From contig NZ_UGTM01000001.1 of the NCBI RefSeq assembly GCF_900454835.1, forward strand, positions 1,054,501 to 1,118,500: a DNA stretch of 64,000 bases, given 5' to 3'. Below the pieces are notes generated by a model. The model made no database searches, was not told the DNA's origin, and saw only the letters and a program-made list of their open reading frames with translations. Source of the DNA: Prevotella denticola (GTDB lineage Bacteria > Bacteroidota > Bacteroidia > Bacteroidales > Bacteroidaceae). Positions 9,194-18,572 of this stretch are shown here, one piece after another. Each line of letters opens with the position of its first letter. The stretch's first letter is position 1. The translations under genes were made by a program, and so were the position numbers.

Positions 9194-9856
9194 TCAGCAG
9201 ATTACCTCATCTACTAATTGATCATACTCGTCTATCGGAATGGAAGGAAGAGACTGAAATGGAAAGCAGATGCCAAGTTTATAGGCATTGGTGAGAAGAG
9301 GTAGGAAGCGGTCGTAATACCCTTTACCACGTCCAAGACGATGACGGGCAGCATCAAATGCCATTCCGGGTATCAAGGCGAAAGTAATAGAAGGGAAGTC
9401 AGTAAAGGCTTCCCCGACAGGTTCGAGAATACCATAGGAACTTTCCTTAAAGGAAGAGGGAGAGGTATAATGACGTATCTCCATCTCCGTTTCACTGACG
9501 ACAACCGGAAGCAGAACCGTCTTCCCTTCAGCATGGAGCTGACGGATGAGGGCGTGAGTATAAACCTCATCGGGCAGGGAATTGTAGAGAAGTACTGTCT
9601 CGGCCGAACGCAGGCGCGGATGTTCCTGAACACGCCGAATGAGCATTGAAGACTGTTCTATCAGCTCTTCATGTGTAAACTGTTTTTTGAGAGATCGGAC
9701 ATAACGTCTGAGTTCCAGCTTGGAACTCCCCCTCAGAATCTCCTCTTGCAGGGAGGAAGAACCTGTGGCTGACGACCGGACCGTCGAAGCTGACCGAGCT
9801 AACAGGGTGTCAGCGATTGATGGAGACGACACAGTTTGAAATTTCCTCGTTTTCAT
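9194..9856 (-). CDS. 5-formyltetrahydrofolate cyclo-ligase
   Basis: 220 residues. Converts 5-formyl-THF to 5,10-methenyl-THF with ATP, returning a storage folate to the one-carbon pool. Recognised by KLELRRYVRSLKKQF near residue 46, LLYNSLPDEVYTHALI, and the family signature GRGKGYYDRFLP. The first 40-45 residues (Ser/Thr rich) are longer than usual; there is no internal Met before the conserved region, and the ATG lies 3 bp after the upstream protease stop, so I keep this start but the true N-terminus could be at a non-ATG codon further in. Third gene of a minus-strand set with dCMP deaminase and an S41 protease. Confidence 0.9.
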   Translation of the reverse strand: MKTRKFQTVSSPSIADTLLARSASTVRSSATGSSSLQEEILRGSSKLELRRYVRSLKKQFTHEELIEQSSMLIRRVQEHPRLRSAETVLLYNSLPDEVYTHALIRQLHAEGKTVLLPVVVSETEMEIRHYTSPSSFKESSYGILEPVGEAFTDFPSITFALIPGMAFDAARHRLGRGKGYYDRFLPLLTNAYKLGICFPFQSLPSIPIDEYDQLVDEVIC

Positions 9857-9859
9857 GTT

Positions 9860-11515
9860 TCATCGTACTTTACGCTTTGTTCCTGTGTTCCGCCCCGGCA
9901 TAAGCATGAGGATAGAAGGACTCCGGAACACATTAAGAGCCGACTTAATGGTCGCATCGTCAAGATTGACATACTCTATCCATGCCTGTTCGTCAAGCAT
10001 ATTATAGATAATCCTGCTGTTCAGATACTCTTCAAGGAGTGAATGTGAGCGCATGATCATCAGGTTGCGGCGGCGCAACCCGTTCCTATCTGCATAGTCG
10101 GCAAAGTCAGAGACGAGGTCCTGACGCTTCAGATAGTTTGCCAGTGGACGCATCTCAGAGAACTCACTGAGCTTCTTCCTGTTCCGGTCAGTATAATTGA
10201 AAGCATACTGCATCATCAGCCCGCTCATGGCAGCTTCTTTGTAATAGGAGGTGATGTTGACGGTATCTTCTGGAACGAAAATATCAGGAGTGATGCCGCC
10301 GCCGCCATAGACAGTACGACCGTTGTGTGTATGATAAGCCGGGCCGACGTGTTTGATGCTGTCCTGTGAGAAGAACTCGCCATGCTGATAACGCATGAGA
10401 AGGTCGTTTTCGTAGTCGGCATTGTCACCGGGTTTGAACGGCTTTTGTATGCAACGACCGGACGGAGTATAGTAACGAGCTATCGTCAGACGGATCATAC
10501 TGCCGTCAGGGAACTGTATCTGCTGCTGTACCAGCCCCTTCCCGAAAGAACGGCGACCGACAATCGTAGCGCGGTCGTTGTCCTGCATGGCTCCGGCAAA
10601 GATTTCAGCTGATGAAGCCGATCCCTCATTGATCAGTACAACCATCGGTATATGCTGGTAGCTTCCCTTGCCGTCACTGCGATAATCTACCCGTGGGCTT
10701 TTCCGTCCCTGTGTATAGACAATGAGCCGGTTCTTGGGCAGGAACTCATTGGCCATTTGGACAGCTGCTTCAAGAATACCGCCGCCATTGTCGCGAAGGT
10801 CGATAACCAGATGGTCAGCTCCCTGAATATTCAGTGTCTGCAGAGCTGCAAGCATCTCTGCATAGGTGCGCTCGCCAAAGCTCTTGATGCGAATATATCC
10901 CGTCGAGTCATTGAGCATATAACAAGCAGAAACACTCTTGACGGAGACATCACCACGCGTCACGGTAAGTATCTTCACGCCCTGTTCACCATACCGCTTC
11001 ACCCCGATCCTGACCTTGGAATCCTTAGGTCCTTTCAGCCTGTGCATCGCCTCCTCGTTGGTAACACCCTTGCCTACGAAAGTCTTACCGTTAATACTGA
11101 CAATCTTGTCGCCTGCCAGCAACCCAGCCCGGTCAGCCGGGCCGCCCTTGATAACATTCTGTATGCGCAGCGTATCATCACGGATGACAAATTCAATCCC
11201 CACACCCGAGAACGAACCTTTGAGATCGTCCGTCGCCAGCTGTACATCCTTTGCACTGATATAGACCGAATGAGGGTCCAACTCTGACAGAATGGCCGGG
11301 ATGGCCTTCTCGACAAGGTCGTCTATATTCACCGAATCAACATACTGATCATCTATGATATGCAGCAGATTGCTAAGCCGGCTGCTCCCACTGTTGATGA
11401 TGTTCAATCGGTTGCCAGAGAAGTGATTGGCATAGAAAGTGCCGATCAATATACCGATGACGACACAGAGTGCCATCAGAAGCGGCATAAAACGGTTGGT
11501 TTTGTTCTGATTCAT
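9860..11515 (-). CDS. S41 (C-terminal processing) peptidase
   Basis: 551 residues from the ATG at 11515 (MNQNKTNRF); the frame can be extended to a TTG at 11560, but the ATG directly before the membrane anchor is preferred. A single N-terminal hydrophobic segment anchors it in the inner membrane facing the periplasm. A PDZ domain follows (FSGVGIEFVI...GGPADRAGL), then the tail-specific protease core, with the catalytic Ser in EGSASSAEIFAGA and the Lys in GRRSFGKGLVQQQ. Family members trim or degrade periplasmic proteins from the C-terminus. It ends 3 bp before the cyclo-ligase start, indicating coupling. Confidence 0.93.
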   Translation of the reverse strand: MNQNKTNRFMPLLMALCVVIGILIGTFYANHFSGNRLNIINSGSSRLSNLLHIIDDQYVDSVNIDDLVEKAIPAILSELDPHSVYISAKDVQLATDDLKGSFSGVGIEFVIRDDTLRIQNVIKGGPADRAGLLAGDKIVSINGKTFVGKGVTNEEAMHRLKGPKDSKVRIGVKRYGEQGVKILTVTRGDVSVKSVSACYMLNDSTGYIRIKSFGERTYAEMLAALQTLNIQGADHLVIDLRDNGGGILEAAVQMANEFLPKNRLIVYTQGRKSPRVDYRSDGKGSYQHIPMVVLINEGSASSAEIFAGAMQDNDRATIVGRRSFGKGLVQQQIQFPDGSMIRLTIARYYTPSGRCIQKPFKPGDNADYENDLLMRYQHGEFFSQDSIKHVGPAYHTHNGRTVYGGGGITPDIFVPEDTVNITSYYKEAAMSGLMMQYAFNYTDRNRKKLSEFSEMRPLANYLKRQDLVSDFADYADRNGLRRRNLMIMRSHSLLEEYLNSRIIYNMLDEQAWIEYVNLDDATIKSALNVFRSPSILMLMPGRNTGTKRKVR

Positions 11516-11671
11516 AAAGACCCCACCCCTGTCCTCTCCAAATAGATAAGAAGAAGTCAACAGGGTGCTCGCTGATTTACCTGTTATTATATATTTTCTT
11601 GTTGTAAAGTCTGGTTCTAAAAGCCAGCCTGACCGGTCAGCTTTATCTGTCAGACAATCTCTTCCATTATG

Positions 11672-12184
11672 CTACCTTCTCTCGGAAACAACATCAGAAG
11701 AAAGACAATCCGCCTCGTCAAGGCTTCTGTATTCCACTTCAATTCCTGCCCGCTTCAACAAGTCTATCCCATCCGTAAGCCGGTATTTCTCGGCATAGAC
11801 GACACGACTGATACCGGCCTGAATGATGAGCTTGGCACACTCGATGCAGGGAGAAGCCGTCACATAGAGCGTCGATCCCTCACTGTTGTTACCGCTCCGT
11901 GCAAGTTTCGTAATGGCATTGGCTTCAGCATGGAGAACATAAGGCTTGGTGACACCAGCTTCATCCTCACACACATTCTCAAAGCCGCTCGGAGTTCCGT
12001 TGTACCCATCGCTGATAATCATCTTGTTCTTCACGACCAATGCACCCACCTGCCGCCGTTTGCAGTAGGAGTTCTCTGCCCAGATATGTGCCATACGGAG
12101 ATAACGGTAGTCAACGGCAGCCCTGCTCCTGCCCTCTCGGAGGGAAGAAACTGCCGGATGATCTGTGAAATGTTCATTGTTCAT
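11672..12184 (-). CDS. Cytidine/deoxycytidylate deaminase family protein
   Basis: 170 residues. Zinc-dependent deaminase fold: HAEANAITKLA supplies the His ligand and catalytic Glu, and SPCIECAKLII the two Cys ligands. The longer insert around SDGYNGTPSGFENVCED matches dCMP deaminases (ComEB type), which make dUMP for thymidylate synthesis, rather than cytidine deaminase. First gene of the deaminase, S41 protease, cyclo-ligase run; pairing with folate metabolism fits thymidylate supply, though co-function with the protease is not obvious. Confidence 0.88.
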   Translation of the reverse strand: MNNEHFTDHPAVSSLREGRSRAAVDYRYLRMAHIWAENSYCKRRQVGALVVKNKMIISDGYNGTPSGFENVCEDEAGVTKPYVLHAEANAITKLARSGNNSEGSTLYVTASPCIECAKLIIQAGISRVVYAEKYRLTDGIDLLKRAGIEVEYRSLDEADCLSSDVVSERR

Positions 12185-12267
12185 TGTGCTGATAGGATTT
12201 TATAATCGGAAAAGGCAATATCAAGTAATGACAGGTGGAGGGACAAGAAATCATAAATAGAGATAAG

Positions 12268-14349
12268 CTATCGGGAAATGCCGTCTCTCTTCATTAACGC
12301 ATCAATTGTCGGCTCTTGTCCACGGAAACGCTTATAGAGTGTCATGGGGTGTTCCGTTCCACCACGCGAAAGAATAGTGTCACGGAACCGCTGGGCGGTA
12401 GCCTGGTTGAAGATACCCTCTTTCTTGAAGACACTGAAAGCATCGGCATCAAGGACCTCCGCCCATTTATAACTATAGTAGCCGGCAGCATAACCACCTG
12501 CCATAATATGGGAAAACTGCACTGTCATACAGGTGTCCATACGCTGCTCGTCGATGATGGCGGGTGCCCATGCCTTTTTCTCGAATGGGATAATATCGTC
12601 GGTAAACTCGTCCTTCTGCGTATAATAAGCCATATCCAACAAGCCGAAGCTGACCTGTCGCAGACATGCCGTCGCTGCACCGAATGTGCGGCTTGACACA
12701 ATCTTGTCAATCAATTCGTCGGGCATCACCTTTCCTGTCTGATAGTGGAAAGCAAACGTGCGGAGGAAGTCTTTCTCTACGGCAAAGTTTTCCATGAACT
12801 GTGAAGGTAGCTCCACGAAGTCCCACCAGACATTCGTCCCCGACAGACTCTCGAAGCGGGTGTTGGCAAACATCCCATGCAACGAGTGTCCGAACTCGTG
12901 CAGGAAAGTCTCCACCTCACCCAGCCTCAGCAATGCCGGCTTATCTTCGGTAGGCTTGGAAAGATTCATCACAAGAGAGGCGTGCGGACGTACGTTCGTC
13001 CCGTCCCTTTCAATCCACTGTCCCTGGAACTCGGTCATCCAGGCTCCATCCCGCTTTCCCTTGCGCGGATGAAAGTCGACATAGAGTACAGCCAGATAGC
13101 TGCCGTCCTTGTCGAATACTTCATAGGGCTTCACATCAGGATGATAGACCGGTATGTTCTTATTTTCCTTGAAGGTGATCCCATACAGCCGCGTAGCCAG
13201 TCCGAAGACCCCCTTGATGACATTGCCCAGCTCAAAGTAAGGGCGGAGCATCTCTGGGTCAAGGTCAAACTTTCTCTTCTTCAACTGCTGACTATAGTAA
13301 GCCACATCCCACGGCTCCATCTTGAAGTCATCGCCTTCCAGCTCCCGGGCCAGTGCCTTCACTTGCTCCCGTTCTTTGATGGCTGCCGGCTTATACGCCG
13401 TAATGAGGTCGTTGAGGAGCTTATAGACGTTCCCGACCGTTGTCGCCATACGATGCTTCATCACGTAATCGGCAAAGGTACCATAACCCAGAAGCTGTGC
13501 CATCTCACGACGGAGATTGACAAGCCGCCGGCATACCTCGAGGTTGTTCGTCGCATTGTCATTTATACAGAGTGTGTTACGGGCCATGTAGAGTTCTTTG
13601 CGCAGTTCACGCTCCGTGCTGTACATCATAAACGGTCCGTAGCTCGGTGCATCCAGAGTGAATATCCATCCCTCCTGTCCGTGCTCTTTTGCAGCCTCGT
13701 GCGCTGCTTCCCGTGCCGTTTCAGGCAGACCGTCAAGCTGTTTTTCATCCAGGATGTGCAGCGTATAGGCCTTGTTCTCCTTCAACAGGTTCTGCGAGAA
13801 CTGCAACGAAAGCATGGAGGCCTCTTCCGTGAGCCTGCGCAGACGGTCTTTCCCTGCCTCATCCAGCAATGCACCGCTGCGTACGAAACCGTCGTAGCTG
13901 TTCTCCAGCAGCCGGTTCTCCTCCGGTGTCAACTCACGATGGTGCTCGTATACATATTTGATACGCTCGAACAGCTTGGGGTTCAGGCTGACATCGTTGC
14001 CATGCCGGGTGAGTATAGGGCTCATCTTCTGAGCCAGAGCATCCATCTTATCATTGGTTTCGGCACTTAACATATTGAAGAATGCGCTCTCCACCCGGTT
14101 CAGCAGATCATAATAATGTTTGCGACCCTTTACCTCATCCTCCGGTATGATGGTATTTTCGAAGGTTGGTGCTTCAGGGTTATTGATGATCTTCTCAATC
14201 TGTTCGTTCTCACGGCGGATGCCCTCCAGCATTGCCTCTTCATAGTCAGCGAGGGTAATACGGTCGAAAGGCACCGTGTCGTGCGGTGTATTGTAAGGCA
14301 GGAAGAAAGGATTGACACGTTCTTTCTTCTCCGGTTTATAATCTGTCAT
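12268..14349 (-). CDS. dcp: M3-family peptidyl-dipeptidase
   Basis: 693 residues, the usual size for Dcp. Zinc metallopeptidase with the HExxH motif in TFLHEFGHSLHGMFAN and the downstream Glu-containing segment ESLSGTNVWWDFVELPSQFMENF. N-terminal MTDYKPEKKERVNPFFLPYNTPHDTVPFD is typical of M3A dipeptidases and shows no signal peptide, so it should act in the cytoplasm on peptides. A TACCTTTG -7 box lies at 14380-14387. Dcp and oligopeptidase A are hard to separate by eye; Dcp is the better guess from the N-terminus. Confidence 0.92.
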   Translation of the reverse strand: MTDYKPEKKERVNPFFLPYNTPHDTVPFDRITLADYEEAMLEGIRRENEQIEKIINNPEAPTFENTIIPEDEVKGRKHYYDLLNRVESAFFNMLSAETNDKMDALAQKMSPILTRHGNDVSLNPKLFERIKYVYEHHRELTPEENRLLENSYDGFVRSGALLDEAGKDRLRRLTEEASMLSLQFSQNLLKENKAYTLHILDEKQLDGLPETAREAAHEAAKEHGQEGWIFTLDAPSYGPFMMYSTERELRKELYMARNTLCINDNATNNLEVCRRLVNLRREMAQLLGYGTFADYVMKHRMATTVGNVYKLLNDLITAYKPAAIKEREQVKALARELEGDDFKMEPWDVAYYSQQLKKRKFDLDPEMLRPYFELGNVIKGVFGLATRLYGITFKENKNIPVYHPDVKPYEVFDKDGSYLAVLYVDFHPRKGKRDGAWMTEFQGQWIERDGTNVRPHASLVMNLSKPTEDKPALLRLGEVETFLHEFGHSLHGMFANTRFESLSGTNVWWDFVELPSQFMENFAVEKDFLRTFAFHYQTGKVMPDELIDKIVSSRTFGAATACLRQVSFGLLDMAYYTQKDEFTDDIIPFEKKAWAPAIIDEQRMDTCMTVQFSHIMAGGYAAGYYSYKWAEVLDADAFSVFKKEGIFNQATAQRFRDTILSRGGTEHPMTLYKRFRGQEPTIDALMKRDGISR

Positions 14350-14379
14350 TTCTATTTTGCTTTCTCTTTATTTAACGTA

Positions 14380-14387
14380 CAAAGGTA
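14380..14387 (-). promoter_or_regulatory. Bacteroidetes -7 box for dcp
   Basis: CAAAGGTA on the plus strand reads TACCTTTG on the minus strand, a match to TAnnTTTG, 30 bp before the dcp ATG. No clean -33 TTTG is seen at the usual distance. Confidence 0.6.
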
Positions 14388-14564
14388 AGTTAAAAAAAGG
14401 AGAAACACCATATATAAAGCTGTATTTTAACGCAATTTTGTTTCTTTGGCAGACTCTTTGGCAGATTCAGACAATCGACCATTGTCGCTTGCTAAGATGA
14501 AAGACAGCAATGGAATGAAAGTCCGCTCTCGTACAGTCAGGACGAAGATGTCCATGGTTTTTCC

Positions 14565-14595
14565 TTTGCCATCAGAAAGAAAATACCTATATTTG
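14565..14595 (+). promoter_or_regulatory. Bacteroidetes promoter of yhcH-like gene
   Basis: TTTG at 14565-14568, 19 nt, then TATATTTG at 14588-14595: both boxes at the consensus spacing. The start codon follows at 14623. This shows that the ATG at 14446, which lies upstream of the promoter, is not the gene start. Confidence 0.8.
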
Positions 14596-14622
14596 CACCA
14601 ACAATCAACAGACAAGGGAAAG

Positions 14623-15069
14623 ATGATAATTGCAGATTTAAATGCAGCCAGTCGGTATTATGCCCTGCATCCAAGAATGAAAGAACTGATGGAATACATT
14701 CTCCACCACGATTTCAACGGACAGGAAGCAGGTCGCATTACGCTTGACGGCGGCAGCTTGTTCATCAATTTGGATGAAGTAGAACTGAGACCGAAAGATA
14801 GACAACGGTTAGAGTTCCATAAACGATACATTGACGTGCAGGTTCCCCTGTTGAAGGAAGAGACAATGGGCTGGACACCGATATCCGGGCTGGGCATCCC
14901 CGACATAGCCTACCGCTCCGATACCGATTGCGGTTTCTATACACAGGAAGCAAAAGAATATTTCAAGGTCCGGCCGGGACAATTTGTTCTCTTCTTCCCT
15001 GAGGATGCCCACGCCCCCGTTATAGGCGAAGGAAGACAGAGAAAATTAGTAGGTAAAATCAGGATATAA
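14623..15069 (+). CDS. YhcH/YjgK/YiaL (DUF386) family protein
   Basis: 148 residues from the ATG at 14623, chosen because the promoter lies just upstream and the family starts with MIIADLNAASRYY. Recognised by LEFHKRYIDVQVPL and by PGQFVLFFPEDAHAPVIG near the C-terminus, a cupin-like fold whose His and Glu residues bind a metal. Relatives are linked to sugar handling, for example EbgC beside a beta-galactosidase and sialic-acid gene clusters; no sugar genes are adjacent here, so the substrate is unknown. It converges with the TonB receptor gene across a shared terminator. Confidence 0.9.
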   Translation: MIIADLNAASRYYALHPRMKELMEYILHHDFNGQEAGRITLDGGSLFINLDEVELRPKDRQRLEFHKRYIDVQVPLLKEETMGWTPISGLGIPDIAYRSDTDCGFYTQEAKEYFKVRPGQFVLFFPEDAHAPVIGEGRQRKLVGKIRI

Positions 15070-15124
15070 CACATCTTTCCGTCATTGCAGAGAAGAAGAA
15101 AGGCATGCCCCACTCCAAGGACGC

Positions 15125-15166
15125 AAAAGACCGTCAGTACTCCCACCGGAGTTGACGGTCTTTTCT
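15125..15166. terminator. Bidirectional terminator, yhcH-like and TonB receptor
   Basis: AAAAGACCGTCA (15125-15136) pairs perfectly with TGACGGTCTTTT (15153-15164); the loop can pair further (ACTCC with GGAGT). The A- and T-tracts at the ends allow function on both strands, between convergent genes. Confidence 0.85.
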
Positions 15167-15290
15167 GTACAATCTCTTAACAGTATAAATATTCTTCCAA
15201 ATTCATGAGAGGTCGTATCAAGATATGATGACGGATGTCCTCCCGGCTGTTATCCGGTTTCCCGATGAACACATACAGAATACGAATCCG

Positions 15291-17786
15291 TCAAAAATGT
15301 ATACTGAAATCAACCCCAAGCTGGAAAGGATTGCCCAGCTGGGCAAAGGTGTAACGTTTACCGGTCGCCGCACTCTGTACGGCGAAGCTGTTATACTTCG
15401 TGTCGGTCAGATTGCGTACCCACAGGTTGATGTGCAGAGGGCCGAAATCGGCATCGGCATGGGCACCAAGTACCGCATAAAAGTTCTGACTGACTGTGTT
15501 CTGCTCATCCCAGTAGATCCTGCCCTGTGCAGAGAGGTTCATCCCCACGGTGACGCTGCGCAGATGGAAGCGGCTGGACGGATCGAGCAAGGCTGCCGGG
15601 TCAACGTCAATCCGATAGTCGGCACTTGCCCCCAACGTATGCTGTGGGACGAAAGGCACCCGCCTGTCTTTGTAATCGATGGTCCCACCGCCCGCAACCG
15701 AATCCGTATATTCATCAAAGCGAGCACTTGTGAAGCCATAGCTGATGGCATACATGAGCCTGTTGTCCAATGCGCCTCCCCGAAGAGCCGCCTCCAGACC
15801 GCATGAATGACTGCGGCCAGCATTCGTCATCACACGTCCGAAGCCGTAATTGCCAGCCATGACGGAGAGCTGCTGGTTGCGGATCTGCATATAATAGGCG
15901 GAAAGATCGAGGTGAAGCTGATTGTCGAGAAGGTTGAGATGTGTGCCCGCCTCGTAGTTCCAGCTCGTCTCCGGCTTATATTCAATTGTCTTTGCGATAC
16001 GTTCATAATAAGCATCGTCATGTGCAATGTCAAGATCGGCGCGGGCAGCCTTGGCTGCCTTCGAGGTCTCTGTCTGGAGCACATCCGAGAACATCTCGAA
16101 GTTATAACCGCCGGCACGGTAGCCCTTTGACCACGTAGCGTAAACGTTGCTTCCGTTACGCAGACGGTAAGTCAATCCGATTTTTGGCAAGAGCTGATTG
16201 AAGTGATCGTGCTCATGACGGTTCAGCAGGGATGTTATGACCGGACTGATATTCACACCGAACACACTCTCCTGCAGGGCTACACGGGCGGATGTAACAT
16301 AGTCGATTGCTACATGGGAGTAGTCGTAACGGAGTCCGAGCGTTGCCGTTAGCTGCCGGTTAAGGTCGATGTTGCTCTCATGGTAAACACCAAGATTGAA
16401 CGTCGGCGTATGGAAAAGACCGGGCACAGGATCCATCTTCATCTTGACAGACACGCCGCCGGCACGGGCGATATTGGCGACAGCAAGTGCGCGTGCAGCA
16501 ACATTGGCAGCCTCTTCGGACATTCCTCTGGCAATCATTCCCTGTGCGATACCACGTGCCATGGAATTGAGAATGCCGTTGTAGGCATAGTCGGTGATGG
16601 TTTTGGACAGATAGGCGTTCATATCCTCATCAAAATAAACCGGAGCGACGGTCTTCAGCCACTGATAAGAACCGAAAGCACCGAACGTCCAATGCCATTT
16701 GCCGTTGTTCCGGCTCTTGACAGACAGTTCCTCCAGGAGCGTGTTCCCATGCTGCCGCTGCGTAAGGTGCAGGAAGTCCTGTGGACGATAATCGATATCC
16801 ATGAGCATATAGTCATGAAGATACTGCCACGAGGTCATGGAGTTCACGTCAAAGCCCTTTCCTGTGTACTTGATGCCTATCCCTGTATGAAAGATGTTGC
16901 GGCGATAATTCCCCTGCCGGTTCTGGTCGGGCGACTGCGTACCGGCCTTCAGCCCATAGAGCGGTGACGTGATGGGGGCTGCGGCAATCTCTTCCGATGT
17001 AACGACCTGCCCGTAAGGAAAACCGTTCTGCCGTGTATATTGATAATCTGCCATGAAGTCAAAGGACAGCCGGTCGGAGGGCCGCCAGAGGAAGCGCCCC
17101 TTTCCGCCGAACTCATTGATAAGATCGGCATGGGCACCGTTAAACTGATTGCGGAAAAATCCGTTCTGACCGGCATAGAATCCCGCCAGGGAGAATGCGG
17201 CCTTGTCATTCAGCCGTTCATAGTGGCTGGCTTCTATCTTGCGCAGGAGTTTCGTACCGACAGAGAGCCTGATGTCTGTCCCCTGATATTGAAAGGGATT
17301 ACGGCTGTAAAGACGGATCAGTCCGCCTTCAGTGTTCATGCCATAAAGTGTTCCCTGAGGACCGTGAAGGACATCCACACGGTCGATGTCATAGGTATGG
17401 AAATTGAATGCGCTCCTGCTCAGTACCGGTATGCCGTCGACGTATATTCCCACGGCCGGAGAATAGACACGCGAGCCGATGCCACGCATATAGACAGAAG
17501 ATGTGTAACGGCTTCCGTACTCGGGCATGACAAAAGACGGAACGAAAACGGAGAGCTGCCGCACGTCCTGCACATTGAGACTCTGCAGCTGTCCGCTGTC
17601 GAACGAGGTACTGCTCAACGGCTGCCAGCGAAGACGGAAAGCCTCCTTGGGCTGATCAACAATGACCACCCCATCAATGTCATACACTCGAGAAGTATCT
17701 CCTCTTTCGACGGTATTATCCGCATACGCCCCCATGGAAAAGGACGAAGCCACCAGAAAGGCAACACCCCATTTGAATTTGAACAT
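15291..17786 (-). CDS. TonB-dependent outer-membrane receptor
   Basis: 831 residues. A signal peptide (about 1-22, ending AYA) is followed by a short region and a plug domain at about 45-175 (SLNVQDVRQLSVFVPSFVMP, VYMRGIGSRVYSPAVGIYVDG, HGPQGTLYGMNTEGG). The rest is a 22-strand barrel with many aromatic-rich segments, ending in a C-terminal Phe (FSIHF). There is no N-terminal CarboxypepD_reg domain and no SusD gene beside it, so it looks like a siderophore or cofactor receptor rather than a Sus-type glycan importer. It is a single-gene unit with its own promoter; the ligand is unknown. Confidence 0.9.
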   Translation of the reverse strand: MFKFKWGVAFLVASSFSMGAYADNTVERGDTSRVYDIDGVVIVDQPKEAFRLRWQPLSSTSFDSGQLQSLNVQDVRQLSVFVPSFVMPEYGSRYTSSVYMRGIGSRVYSPAVGIYVDGIPVLSRSAFNFHTYDIDRVDVLHGPQGTLYGMNTEGGLIRLYSRNPFQYQGTDIRLSVGTKLLRKIEASHYERLNDKAAFSLAGFYAGQNGFFRNQFNGAHADLINEFGGKGRFLWRPSDRLSFDFMADYQYTRQNGFPYGQVVTSEEIAAAPITSPLYGLKAGTQSPDQNRQGNYRRNIFHTGIGIKYTGKGFDVNSMTSWQYLHDYMLMDIDYRPQDFLHLTQRQHGNTLLEELSVKSRNNGKWHWTFGAFGSYQWLKTVAPVYFDEDMNAYLSKTITDYAYNGILNSMARGIAQGMIARGMSEEAANVAARALAVANIARAGGVSVKMKMDPVPGLFHTPTFNLGVYHESNIDLNRQLTATLGLRYDYSHVAIDYVTSARVALQESVFGVNISPVITSLLNRHEHDHFNQLLPKIGLTYRLRNGSNVYATWSKGYRAGGYNFEMFSDVLQTETSKAAKAARADLDIAHDDAYYERIAKTIEYKPETSWNYEAGTHLNLLDNQLHLDLSAYYMQIRNQQLSVMAGNYGFGRVMTNAGRSHSCGLEAALRGGALDNRLMYAISYGFTSARFDEYTDSVAGGGTIDYKDRRVPFVPQHTLGASADYRIDVDPAALLDPSSRFHLRSVTVGMNLSAQGRIYWDEQNTVSQNFYAVLGAHADADFGPLHINLWVRNLTDTKYNSFAVQSAATGKRYTFAQLGNPFQLGVDFSIHF

Positions 17787-17820
17787 AAACTCTTAATGCT
17801 TTACAATGCGTTGGTTTCTG

Positions 17821-17851
17821 CAAAGGTAAGAAGAAAAAAACTAATGCACAA
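17821..17851 (-). promoter_or_regulatory. Promoter of the TonB receptor
   Basis: On the minus strand TACCTTTG (17821-17828) is preceded by a TTG at 17849-17851 after 20 nt. The receptor ATG is 34 bp downstream. Confidence 0.65.
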
Positions 17852-17909
17852 TCCTTATTTATTAGGAATATAGCAGAAATCCATAATGGACAACTGATTC
17901 CTGTCTGTT

Positions 17910-17997
17910 TTCCCAAACGCTTGGGAACAATGTTCCCAAATACTTGGGAGAGATGTTCCCAACACCTGGGACTACGATTCCCAGACAGTTGGGAATT
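17910..17997. repeat. TTCCC...GGGAA palindrome array, site 2
   Basis: Four units start at 17910, 17933, 17956 and 17978 (steps 23, 23, 22), each TTCCCA-N-variable centre-TGGGA. The array lies upstream of the TonB receptor promoter and beyond the 3' end of the VTT-domain gene. Confidence 0.85.
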
Positions 17998-18119
17998 ATC
18001 ATAAATTACAGTTTAATGTTTTTCAGTTGACTGCTTTTCGTCTTGCTTTTAAACTTGGCTGACGGGTTCAAGAACTTATTTCTAATTGTCGTTGAAAGTA
18101 TCTTCCGTTTTGAAAGGCT

Positions 18120-18572
18120 TTAGAAAAAGAAATCAGCTCCCCATATAAGTACAGCGTAGCGCAGCACTTTCCCGATTGTGATACTGAGAACCGACAGTAG
18201 AATATTGGCACGTGTAAGTCCCAGCACAATCGTTATGGCACTCCCGAGAATGGGGAGAAAGGCAAAAAAGCCCATCCAGGCACCATGCCCGCCCATAAAG
18301 CGGTAAGCTCTGTCGATGGACGTTTTCTTCACATGAAAATAACGCTCAAGCCACTCCAGCTTGCCAAGCCTGCCAAGACCATAGTTGAACATTCCCCCCA
18401 TCACATTACCGATACTGCCGTAAACAAGCAACAACACCGGATCGAGACCGGCAGCCAGAAGGCCGAGCATGACAGCCTCACTGCTGAACGGAAAGAAGCT
18501 CCCGGCAAGAAATGCCGACAGCAGCATTCCCCAGTAGCCATAATCTAAAAGGAGGTGTGTAAGAACGTCCAT
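18120..18572 (-). CDS. VTT/DedA-like small membrane protein (YqaA type)
   Basis: 150 residues with four to five hydrophobic segments. The N-terminal ...LLLDYGYWGMLLSAFLAGSF, and GNVMGGMFNYGLGRLG followed by GAWMGFFAFLPILGS, match YqaA-type VTT-domain proteins, relatives of DedA lipid transporters/flippases. The specific substrate is unknown. Its start overlaps the end of the upstream membrane-protein gene by 28 bp, so the two are translationally coupled at the distal end of the operon. It ends in DFFF. Confidence 0.85.
   Translation of the reverse strand: MDVLTHLLLDYGYWGMLLSAFLAGSFFPFSSEAVMLGLLAAGLDPVLLLVYGSIGNVMGGMFNYGLGRLGKLEWLERYFHVKKTSIDRAYRFMGGHGAWMGFFAFLPILGSAITIVLGLTRANILLSVLSITIGKVLRYAVLIWGADFFF

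Noticed and set aside
8941..9294. A 117-codon plus-strand frame
   Set aside because: Runs through the terminator of the minus-strand cyclo-ligase and into that gene; no promoter, ribosome site or family signature.
12877..14070. A 397-codon open frame on the plus strand opposite dcp
   Set aside because: It lies entirely opposite the M3 peptidase gene, whose frame carries the HExxH motif and conserved segments. The antisense frame shows no protein signature.
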